Source: Candidatus Sulfopaludibacter sp.
GTDB lineage: Bacteria; Acidobacteriota; Terriglobia; Bryobacterales; Bryobacteraceae
DNA: 38,960 bases
Direction: 5' to 3'
Assembly (NCBI GenBank): GCA_031292755.1
Contig: JARLGM010000047.1
Span: forward strand, 1-38,960
Position numbers and translations under genes: made by a program. The notes beneath the pieces are model-generated. The model worked only from the letters and a program-made list of their open reading frames with translations. It was not told the origin of the DNA and did not search any database. The first letter of the stretch is position 1; every line of letters begins with the position of its first letter. Of the stretch, positions 32,497 through 38,960 are shown piece by piece.

Positions 32497-34422
32497 CTAC
32501 TCTTCGTCGTGCTGGGCCGAAAGGCGAGTCACCACCGAAAGATCTTCCAGCGTCGTCACGTCACCTGTGACCGAGTTCGAAGTCACAATTTCGCGCAACA
32601 GACGCCGCATGATTTTGCCGCTGCGCGTTTTTGGAAGCGAATCGGTGAAGCGGATCTGCTCCGGCTTGGCGAAACTGCCGATCTCGTGGGCCACCCACTT
32701 GCGCAACTCCTCGCCCAGTTCCTCGTGATTCCAGTTCCCCTTCTTCAGCGTCACAAAACACGCCACGGCCTGCCCGGTGATTTCGTGCGGCTTGCCCACC
32801 ACCGCCGCTTCCGCCACCGCCGGATGCTTCACCAGCGCGGATTCGATCTCCATGGTGCTCAGGCGGTGACCGCTCACATTCATCACATCGTCCACGCGCC
32901 CCAGAATCCAGAAGTAGCCGTCTTCATCGCGCCGCGCCGCGTCGCCCGCCAGGTAGACGCCGTCGATGCGCTCCCAGTACGCCTGCCGGTAACGGTCGGG
33001 ATCTTTCCAGAGTGTGCGCGCGATGCCGGGCCATGGCCGCCTCACGATGAGAAAGCCTTCGTGATTCGCCTCCACCGGCTTGCCCTGCAAATCCACCACA
33101 TCGGCCAGGATTCCCGGGATGGGCAGCGTGCCCGAGCCCGGCTTCAGCGGCACAGCCCCGGGCATGGGTGCGATCATGATGCCCCCGGTTTCCGTCTGCC
33201 ACCAGGTATCCACAATGGGACAGCGCTCCTTGCCGATCACCTTGTAATACCACTCCCACGCCGCCGGATTGATGGGCTCGCCCACCGAGCCGAGCAGCCG
33301 CAGGCTCGACATATCGTGCCCGTTGGGCCACTGATCACCTTGCCGGATGAACGCGCGGATGGCCGTGGGCGACGTATAGAAAATATTCACCCGGTATTTT
33401 TCGATCAGCCGCCAGAAGCGGTCGGGTTGCGGAAAATCCGGCGCGCCCTCGTACATCACGCTGGTGGCCCCCGCGGAGAGCGGCCCATAGACAATGTAGC
33501 TGTGGCCGGTCACCCAACCGATATCGGCGGTACACCAGTAGGTGTCCTCGTCGCGCAGGTCGAAGACCCACTTCATCGTCATGTGGACGTGTAGCAGGTA
33601 CCCGCCCGTGGTGTGCACAATGCCCTTGGGTTTGCCGGTAGTCCCGGAGGTGTACAGCACGAACAGCGGATGCTCGCTATCCAGTTCCTCGGCCGGGCAC
33701 ACCTCGCTTACGCCTTCCTCCAGGTCGTGCCACCAATGGTCGCGCCCTTCCTGCATGGCGATCGCGCCGCCGGTCCGGCGGTATACAATCACGTCGCGCA
33801 CGCTGTCGCAGCCGGAGAGCGATTCGTCCACCGCATCCTTCAGCCGTACTTCTTTGCCGCGCCGCCAGGCGCCATCGGCGGTGATCACCACTTGCGCTTC
33901 CAGGTCCTGTATGCGGGCGCGCAAGGCCTCGGCCGAGAATCCGCCGAACACTACACTGTGCGTGATGCCCAGCCGCGCGCACGCCAGCAGCGCCACCGCC
34001 AACTCCGGCACCATCCCCATGTAGATGATGGCGCGGTCGCCCGCCTTCAGGCCGCGGCCTTTCAGTACGTTCGCGAAACGGCACACCAGCCGGTGCAACT
34101 CCTGATAGGAAATCTGCCGCTGCTCGCCCGATTCGCCTTCCCACAAAATGGCCACCTTGTTCTTGCGGTGCGTGGCCAGGTGCCGGTCCACGCAGTTGTA
34201 ACTGGCGTTGATGCGTCCGCCGGCGAACCATTTCGCAAAGGGCGGATTCCATTCGAACACGTGCGACCATTTCTGGAACCACGCCAGCTCCTGCTCCGCC
34301 AGTTCGCCCCAAAACTCCTCAGGCTGTTCCGCGGCCTTCTGGTACAGTGCGCGGTACCCTTCCATACCTTGCACGCGCGCGCGCCTTACGAACTCGGGAC
34401 TCGGAGGATAGATGTTCGCCAT
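32497..34422 (-). CDS. acsA: Acetyl-CoA synthetase (AMP-forming)
   Basis: The 641-residue protein is a full-length Acs. It has the P-loop [20 protein letters not shown] in part, the acetate/AMP-pocket region [10 protein letters not shown], and [15 protein letters not shown]. The C-terminal [12 protein letters not shown] contains the Lys that is acetylated by Pat-type enzymes in other bacteria. It converts acetate, ATP and CoA to acetyl-CoA in the cytosol. It follows an alcohol dehydrogenase gene by 13 bp on the same strand, suggesting a route from ethanol or another alcohol through acetate, though an aldehyde dehydrogenase is absent here. Confidence 0.96.
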   Translation of the reverse strand: MANIYPPSPEFVRRARVQGMEGYRALYQKAAEQPEEFWGELAEQELAWFQKWSHVFEWNPPFAKWFAGGRINASYNCVDRHLATHRKNKVAILWEGESGEQRQISYQELHRLVCRFANVLKGRGLKAGDRAIIYMGMVPELAVALLACARLGITHSVVFGGFSAEALRARIQDLEAQVVITADGAWRRGKEVRLKDAVDESLSGCDSVRDVIVYRRTGGAIAMQEGRDHWWHDLEEGVSEVCPAEELDSEHPLFVLYTSGTTGKPKGIVHTTGGYLLHVHMTMKWVFDLRDEDTYWCTADIGWVTGHSYIVYGPLSAGATSVMYEGAPDFPQPDRFWRLIEKYRVNIFYTSPTAIRAFIRQGDQWPNGHDMSSLRLLGSVGEPINPAAWEWYYKVIGKERCPIVDTWWQTETGGIMIAPMPGAVPLKPGSGTLPIPGILADVVDLQGKPVEANHEGFLIVRRPWPGIARTLWKDPDRYRQAYWERIDGVYLAGDAARRDEDGYFWILGRVDDVMNVSGHRLSTMEIESALVKHPAVAEAAVVGKPHEITGQAVACFVTLKKGNWNHEELGEELRKWVAHEIGSFAKPEQIRFTDSLPKTRSGKIMRRLLREIVTSNSVTGDVTTLEDLSVVTRLSAQHDEE

Positions 34423-34435
34423 GCTGACGATGTTA

Positions 34436-35449
34436 TCACCAGGCGATCACGGCCCGGCCCATTAACTCGCCGCGCCGCAGCCGTTCCAGCACCGCCGGTG
34501 TTTCGTCGAGTGAATGCACCTCCACATGAGCCCGGATGAGACCGGCGGCGGCCAGGTTGAACACTTCCACCAGGTCCTGCTGCGTGCCCAGGTAGCTGCC
34601 GCGCACCGTGATTCCCTTTAACACGGTGTCTACCAGCGGGAGTTCGTACTGGTTCATCGCCAGCCCCACCAGCACCAGCGTTCCGGTCCGCTTGAGAGCG
34701 CGGAAAGCCTGATGGATCGCGGACGCCGAAGGTGTCAGCACCAGCGCCGCATCCACCCCGCCGTATTCTTTCTGCAAGGCGCGGCCGGCGTTTTCCCCGT
34801 GGACCGCCACTTCCGCGCCCCATTCGCGAGCCATGTGCAGCTTATCGTCCGATACGTCCACGCCCGCGATGCGCAGTCCCTGGACCTTGGCCAACTGCAG
34901 CGCCAGGTGGCCCAATCCTCCCAGTCCGAACAACGCCACACTGTCGCCGCGCTGGAGGCCCGCCTCGCGCAGCGCGCCGAACGCCGTCCACCCCGCGCAG
35001 CACAGCGGCGCGGCCTCGGCAGCCGCCAGCGTCTCAGGCACGCGCACCAGCGCCGCCGCCGGTACAATCGCGTACTCGGTCAGCGCGCCGTGCAGGGTGT
35101 ATCCGAAATTGGTCTGCCGGGGGCAAAAGCGCTCGCGGCCGGAGCCGCACCATTCGCAACTGCCGCAGGTGGTGCCCAGGAACGTGATGCCCGCGCGATC
35201 GCCCGGCGACCAATCGCTCACTCCCGCGCCCACAGCTTCCACCCGCGCGATCCCCTCGTGCCCCAGCGTGAGCGGCGCCAGCGGCAGTTTTTCCAGCCCC
35301 GCGACGAACAGATCCGAATGGCACACGCCGCACGCTTCCATGCGGAGCAGCACCTCACCCGCTCCCGGTTCGCCCAGGTAGACCGATTCAATCGTCACCA
35401 GCCCGCGCGCCTGCGCCAGCACAGCCGACTGCGTACGCGTAGCGCGCAT
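34436..35449 (-). CDS. Zinc-dependent alcohol dehydrogenase (AdhP-like)
   Basis: The 337-residue medium-chain dehydrogenase has catalytic zinc ligands Cys40 (CGVCHSD), His64 (GHEG) and Cys150 or 151. The structural zinc ligands are Cys95, Cys98, Cys101 and Cys109 (CGSCEWC...C). The NAD(P) motif [10 protein letters not shown] lies near 175-184. It resembles bacterial AdhP/AdhA enzymes oxidising ethanol and related primary alcohols; the exact substrate is inferred. It lies 2 bp downstream of the MBL hydrolase gene and 13 bp upstream of acsA, so the three may be one transcript. Confidence 0.92.
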   Translation of the reverse strand: MRATRTQSAVLAQARGLVTIESVYLGEPGAGEVLLRMEACGVCHSDLFVAGLEKLPLAPLTLGHEGIARVEAVGAGVSDWSPGDRAGITFLGTTCGSCEWCGSGRERFCPRQTNFGYTLHGALTEYAIVPAAALVRVPETLAAAEAAPLCCAGWTAFGALREAGLQRGDSVALFGLGGLGHLALQLAKVQGLRIAGVDVSDDKLHMAREWGAEVAVHGENAGRALQKEYGGVDAALVLTPSASAIHQAFRALKRTGTLVLVGLAMNQYELPLVDTVLKGITVRGSYLGTQQDLVEVFNLAAAGLIRAHVEVHSLDETPAVLERLRRGELMGRAVIAW

Positions 35450-35451
35450 GG

Positions 35452-36084
35452 CTACAGCCCTCGCAGGAACGGATTGAACTGCTTCTCCTGGCCGATGGTG
35501 GTGCTCTCGCCATGCCCCGGAATCACCACCGTCTCCTCCGGCAGCGGCAACAGTTTGGTATGAATCGAGCGCTGGATCTGCTCGAAATTGCCGCCCGGCA
35601 GGTCCGTTCGCCCGATGCTGCCCAGGAACAACGTGTCGCCCGCCACCAGCTTTTCCTCCGCTGGAATGTACAGGCTGATGCTGCCCTGCGTGTGTCCCGG
35701 AGTGTGCAGCACATGGAACTCAGTGGCGCCCACCACCAGCCGGTCTCCGTCCTTCGCCGCCACGTCGATTTCCACCGCCTCGGGCGTCCGCACACGCAGC
35801 CATTGCGCCTGCACGTCCATCATCTTCTGCAGGTCTTGATCGTGGGCATTCATGTAGACCGGCGCGCCGGTAGCCTGCTTCAATTTCTGCGCGCCGCCAA
35901 TATGATCGATGTGGGCATGTGTGATCACGATGGCTTTCACCGTCAAGCCATGCCGGCGCACCACTTCCAGCACGAGCGAAATCTCGTCGCCCGGATCCAC
36001 CACCAGCGCCTCGCGCGTCGCCTCATCGCCGAACACCGAGCAGTTGCATTGCAACGCACCCACCGGCAGGATCTCATGGATCAT
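35452..36084 (-). CDS. MBL-fold metal hydrolase, glyoxalase II/YcbL-like
   Basis: Starting at ATG 36084 the protein has 210 residues; a longer frame to 36147 would run into the divergent gene and adds no conserved sequence. The metal-site motif THAHIDH (His56, His58, Asp60, His61) is followed by HTPGHTQGS, AGDTLF and IPGHGESTTIGQEK. The late GHG...NPFL ending is typical of YcbL-type glyoxalase II relatives. It probably hydrolyses a thioester such as an S-acylglutathione analogue; the true substrate is unknown. The gene is divergent from the membrane protein gene at 36109, with 24 bp between start codons. Confidence 0.88.
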   Translation of the reverse strand: MIHEILPVGALQCNCSVFGDEATREALVVDPGDEISLVLEVVRRHGLTVKAIVITHAHIDHIGGAQKLKQATGAPVYMNAHDQDLQKMMDVQAQWLRVRTPEAVEIDVAAKDGDRLVVGATEFHVLHTPGHTQGSISLYIPAEEKLVAGDTLFLGSIGRTDLPGGNFEQIQRSIHTKLLPLPEETVVIPGHGESTTIGQEKQFNPFLRGL

Positions 36085-36094
36085 ACGCCGATTG

Positions 36095-36100
36095 TATACT
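36095..36100 (+). promoter_or_regulatory. Candidate -10 box in the 24-bp divergent gap
   Basis: TATACT ends 8 nt before the ATG at 36109, again implying a leader of one or two nucleotides. On the other strand TATACA or TACAAT overlaps the same bases and would serve the MBL gene. No -35 is evident for either. Confidence 0.3.
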
Positions 36101-36108
36101 CTAAGGCT

Positions 36109-36522
36109 ATGCCCGACGTACTGACGATCATCATGCGCTGGCTCCACATCTCTTCCATGGCGACGCTCGTGGGAGGGATCCTATATGCGCGCCTGGTCAT
36201 GGCGCCCGCCATCGCCGCGCTCTCTCCGGAATCCGGCAAGGCACTGAACAACCGGGCCGCGGCGGCCTATCGCCCGCTGGTCATCGCGGCCATGATCGGT
36301 TCGATCATGTCCGGCATTTACCGAATCCTGATCACACCGGGACACACCGTGCGGTATCACGTTCTGCTCGGTATCAAGCTGCTGCTGGTCCTGCACGTTT
36401 TCGCCGTGGCGCTTGTCATTTGTAAACCGGACAACCCCAGGCGCACGCGGATGATGACCGGCGTTGTCATCTCCGGCCTCTGCATCATAGCGATATCCGC
36501 CTGGCTCTCCCGCATCTTCTAA
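36109..36522 (+). CDS. Small integral membrane protein, CopD/DUF2269-like
   Basis: From ATG 36109 the product has 137 residues with four hydrophobic segments. It begins PDVLTIIMRWLHISSMATLVGG, with the His in RWLHISS typical of CopD-like and DUF2269-like four-helix membrane proteins. The last helices are LLGIKLLLVLHVFAVALVI in part and VVISGLCIIAISAWL. A heme- or copper-related role is possible from the histidines but is not shown. The frame is open upstream, but that part is antisense to the MBL gene. It lies 9 bp before the ygfZ-like gene. Confidence 0.72.
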   Translation: MPDVLTIIMRWLHISSMATLVGGILYARLVMAPAIAALSPESGKALNNRAAAAYRPLVIAAMIGSIMSGIYRILITPGHTVRYHVLLGIKLLLVLHVFAVALVICKPDNPRRTRMMTGVVISGLCIIAISAWLSRIF

Positions 36523-36531
36523 ACTGGAAGG

Positions 36532-37446
36532 ATGAGCGAGGGTTACGCAGCACTGCGCCGCGGCGCAGCTTTTCTGGACGTATCGGCGCGCGGGCGCATT
36601 GTGGCGCGCGGGCGCGACCGGGCCCGCCTGCTGCACAATCTCACCACCAACGAAGTCAAGAAGATGACGCCGGGCTCCGGCTGCTACGCCTATCTGCTGA
36701 GCCCGCAAGGCCGCGTCCAGGCAGACCTGCACCTGCTCTGCTTCGAAGATCGTTTCCTCATCGAAACCGAACCCGAGTTGCGCGAAAAGGTATTCCAACA
36801 CATTCGCCGGTATATTATCGCCGATCAAGTGGAGTTGGAAGATGTGACCGCGCAAACCTCGGAGATCGCCCTCGAAGGGCCGGGCTCGGCGGCGCTGCTC
36901 GCCACGCTGAGCGCTGCCATCCCCGGCGCGCCGGATTCGCACCTGCCGTGGGGCAGCGCAACCATTGCCGCCATGAGCCTCACCGGGCAGCCGGGCTTCC
37001 GCATTTTCGGCGACGGTGACCTGCTGAGCAAAATCGTTTCCGCGGGCGGGGCCGGCGCCTCCGAGGACGACTTCCGGCAGGTACGCATCGAAAACGGCAA
37101 GCCGCGCTACGGCGAAGACATCCGCGAAACCTCGCTACCCCAGGAGACCCAGCAGATGCACGCCATCAGCTTCAACAAAGGCTGCTACCTGGGGCAGGAA
37201 ATCGTGGAGCGGATCCGCGCCCAGGGCCACGTGAACAAGAAGCTGGTGCGCATCGAAATCGACGCGGCGGAAGCCCCGGCGGCAGGCGCGAAACTCACCG
37301 CGGACGGCGCCGAAGCCGGCGAGATCACCTCCGCGGTCTACTCACCCGATTCCGGCAAAGTCCTCGGTCTGGCTTACGTGCGCACGCCGCACGCCAATCC
37401 CGGCACCGAACTAAAAGCAGGCGATGCCAGGGCCGTAGTGGGGTAA
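36532..37446 (+). CDS. ygfZ: YgfZ/GcvT-domain protein (folate-binding, Fe-S cluster maintenance)
   Basis: The 304-residue protein has an N-terminal GcvT-like domain (RARLLHNLTTNEVKKMTPG) and the YgfZ signature KGCYLGQEIVERIRAQGHV, with the key Cys at 218. Family knowledge: YgfZ/IBA57 proteins use folate and assist assembly or repair of some iron-sulfur enzymes such as MiaB. The C-terminal beta-barrel ends GLAYVRTPHANPGTEL. The upstream gene ends 9 bp before it. The downstream 169 bp (37447-37615) show no gene and no convincing terminator. Confidence 0.9.
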   Translation: MSEGYAALRRGAAFLDVSARGRIVARGRDRARLLHNLTTNEVKKMTPGSGCYAYLLSPQGRVQADLHLLCFEDRFLIETEPELREKVFQHIRRYIIADQVELEDVTAQTSEIALEGPGSAALLATLSAAIPGAPDSHLPWGSATIAAMSLTGQPGFRIFGDGDLLSKIVSAGGAGASEDDFRQVRIENGKPRYGEDIRETSLPQETQQMHAISFNKGCYLGQEIVERIRAQGHVNKKLVRIEIDAAEAPAAGAKLTADGAEAGEITSAVYSPDSGKVLGLAYVRTPHANPGTELKAGDARAVVG

Positions 37447-37615
37447 GCCTCAATACTGTTCCGTTGAGATACGCGAAACGTCCAGTGTCCTCCGGAGCGG
37501 CGCCAATTCCCGGAACGCCTTTCGGAGCCAACCTCACCATGGGCGACAATGCGTCAAAGTGGATACTGTGGGGCGGCGTCTACCGGGAGTAATCCTGAGA
37601 GGTGAATGCTCCGCT

Positions 37616-38215
37616 TCAGGCTCGAAACCGCTCGATCAACAACCGTAGATCGCGGTAGCACTTGTCAAATGACTTCGCGGTCCTCGCTTGGTTCAGGTCG
37701 AATATCGCCGCCAGCGCAGGCTGGTCGATGGTCTCGGAGTAACCATGCCCGTGCATACGCGCGCGAAGCCATCCCTTCGCTCCTCGAATCTCTTCTGGGT
37801 TTTGGGGAGGAGCTAAATCGGCGGGCAGTCCTCGCTTTCCGCGAATCGACCCGGCGGCTGCTAGAAACCAACCTTCAAATTCACGTTGCGGAAGGATCAC
37901 GAACACCGGCAGTCCCATTCCTGCCGGCGCCGCTCGATCCAAGAGACGTGGGGCCAACTCAGCCGGGCAATCGTCGTCGCTATCGAAAAGAACGAAGACC
38001 CCTCCTCGCGGGCGCGCCTTAAGAGCTGCCAGTTCGACAGCTCGCTCGAGGTCACCGGCCGTACGAACCAAACTGCTCCGCGGCCTCCGGATCGGCTGCT
38101 GCACGTCCAGGGGTACAGTGGGATCGATATGGTATCCAATTCGACGAAACAAGATTGGAGCCGCCTTAAAATCACCGTGGCCTTCCACCACAAGACCGAT
38201 CTTGATCGGCGTCAC
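37616..38215 (-). CDS. DUF4276-family protein, TOPRIM-like
   Basis: The 199-residue protein starts at GTG 38215, overlapping the ATPase stop by 4 bp. It begins PIKIGLVVEGHGDFKAAPILFRR; Glu11 in VEGHGD and the acidic pair Asp78/Asp80 in FVLFDSDDDCP match the Glu and DxD positions of TOPRIM nucleases. A third acidic motif, REFEGWFLAA (Glu112/Glu114), follows. Family knowledge: DUF4276 genes commonly sit beside SMC/OLD-like ATPases, and the analogous PARIS and OLD systems pair an ATPase with a TOPRIM effector in phage defence. Nuclease activity is inferred. Confidence 0.8.
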   Translation of the reverse strand: MTPIKIGLVVEGHGDFKAAPILFRRIGYHIDPTVPLDVQQPIRRPRSSLVRTAGDLERAVELAALKARPRGGVFVLFDSDDDCPAELAPRLLDRAAPAGMGLPVFVILPQREFEGWFLAAAGSIRGKRGLPADLAPPQNPEEIRGAKGWLRARMHGHGYSETIDQPALAAIFDLNQARTAKSFDKCYRDLRLLIERFRA

Positions 38216-38844
38216 AGTCCAGCTCCGTCAAACAGATCCAATTGTCTTGGAGATTTTGGACCGAAAAGCTTGATATCCGGCCGCAACTGATCAAGTCGGA
38301 GCAATTCGCCAGCCGTGTACAGTCCCTTGCGAACAGCCTCTCGACTTGCCTCATCGACCGGAGCAATTTGCGTCGTGCCTTTCTCGGCATGGACCGCAAG
38401 GAGGAGTTCGGTCTCAATGTCCGCGCTGTCAAGCAGATCGGGGCTGTGCGTCGTGACGATCACCTGCGTTGACTCGCTCGCCTCCCTGAGCGCATCAAGC
38501 AGCGCGCCGACCGCCGCGGGGTGCAGGGCCACTTCCGGCTCTTCAATGCCCACTAGAGGTACGCTTGAATCGGCAGAGTCCTGAGACTGAAACAGGGCGA
38601 CGAGAATGCCGAGCGCCCGAAGAGTTCCGTCAGACATGTTGCCCGCGAAGAACCGCCACGGATCGCTGGACCCCGCGACTTCTTGCCGGAACTCCAAGGT
38701 CGCTTTAGGTGGAACGTCTTTCACATCGACGCCACTGACACCGGGAACTATCGAAGAGAGATACTCCTCAATACGTTTCTTTCGGTCCTCGTCGCGCATG
38801 GAGAGTTGTCGCAGTACGCTAGCCTGGATTTTCGCGGCAAATAG
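38212..38844 (-). pseudogene. AAA_21/OLD-like ATPase, C-terminal half only; N-terminal Walker A region missing
   Basis: The frame shows the C-terminal part of an SMC/RecF/OLD-like ATPase: NMSDGTLRALGILVALF (signature, 54-70 from ATG 38799), Walker B VGIEEPEVALHP (83-94) and the H-loop TTHSPDLLD (His118). The first ATG is 38799, giving 195 residues. Homology-like sequence (QASVLRQLS) extends upstream of it to a TGA at 38847-38845. Full proteins of this family are near twice this length, with Walker A in the first 60 residues; none is encoded in the remaining 115 bp in any frame. The gene is therefore read as 5'-truncated. It overlaps the DUF4276 gene by 4 bp. Confidence 0.75.
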
Positions 38845-38867
38845 TCAGCTAACGTTTTGGACGCCGT

Positions 38868-38960
38868 CTACCGGAACTGCAAGACCAGCGGACGTCGGTC
38901 CCACCAGGGAATCGGTGTGGCTCCCTGACCGAAGCCGGCTGCGAGCAACAGGGGATTATG
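38868..38960 (-). other. Possible C-terminus of another gene, cut by the window edge
   Basis: A minus-strand frame is open from the edge to TAG at 38870-38868, giving 30 residues ending TPIPWWDRRPLVLQFR. A second frame also stays open to the TGA at 38845. Neither resembles the missing ATPase half. Coding status is undecided. Confidence 0.15.

Noticed and set aside
35512..36108. 199-residue N-terminal extension of the small membrane protein
   Set aside because: Antisense to the MBL hydrolase; the membrane protein has a natural start at 36109.
37576..38875. GTCTACCGG shared near 37577 and 38866, flanking the ATPase/DUF4276 pair
   Set aside because: A 9-bp match between two sites is expected by chance in 39 kb of GC-rich sequence; no integrase or tRNA is nearby.
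1..38960. CRISPR arrays, tRNA/rRNA genes, insertion sequences, prophage
   Set aside because: No regularly spaced repeats, cloverleaf-like sequences, transposase or phage structural motifs were found by reading both strands.

Overview
The window is 38,960 bp of GC-rich, densely coded bacterial chromosome. The best guess for the host is an acidobacterium of the Solibacter/Bryobacter type. The strongest marker is an 'acidobacterial duplicated orphan permease' (ADOP) at 28518-30884. Supporting marks are an S9D-type peptidase with Gly/Arg-rich loops, a YXWGXW-repeat protein, a GTG-started sigma-54 activator beside an RND pump, and a CCACGGAG-type dispersed repeat. No rRNA, tRNA, CRISPR array, insertion sequence or prophage gene was found. 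No gene-free stretch exceeds 300 bases; the longest are 1082-1308, 2059-2250, 37447-37615 and the right-hand edge.

Layout: (1) 1-2058, a divergent PfkB sugar kinase (cut by the left edge) and an SDR dehydrogenase, probably 2-keto-3-deoxy sugar acid catabolism, with a dispersed repeat between them. (2) 2251-6541, a secreted S9 peptidase, a vapBC-type toxin-antitoxin pair and a dienelactone-hydrolase-like protein. (3) 6557-16175, all on the minus strand: a sigma-54 activator with two GAF domains, then an apparent operon STAS protein - membrane fusion protein - RND pump - outer membrane factor - M20 peptidase. A GG-N10-GC promoter candidate lies upstream of the STAS gene. (4) 16279-19181, a GntR/YtrA-like repressor, an ABC ATPase and its permease, transcribed from a near-consensus promoter that leaves almost no leader and carries a palindrome. 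(5) 19226-21222, E1 alpha and beta of a 2-oxoacid dehydrogenase without E2 or E3. (6) 21323-27653, the flagellar basal-body and export block flgB-flgC-fliE-fliF-fliG-fliH-fliI-fliJ, with a FliA-like promoter candidate before fliF. (7) 27669-28517, hemQ, meeting the ADOP gene stop codon to stop codon. (8) 28518-36084, mostly minus strand: ADOP, an unrecognised protein, an SRPBCC protein, a YXWGXW protein, acetyl-CoA synthetase, a zinc alcohol dehydrogenase and an MBL hydrolase. (9) 36109-37446, a small membrane protein and a YgfZ-like protein. (10) 37616-38844, a DUF4276 (TOPRIM-like) protein overlapped by the C-terminal half of an SMC/OLD-type ATPase that has lost its Walker A half. This looks like a decayed PARIS/OLD-like defence pair.

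The most interesting signals are the self-contained sigma-54/STAS/RND/M20 unit; several promoters (before the SDR, S9 peptidase, vapB and gntR genes) whose -10 box lies so close to the start codon that the mRNA would be leaderless or nearly so; palindromic operators sitting on two of those promoters; and the truncated ATPase-TOPRIM pair at the right edge.
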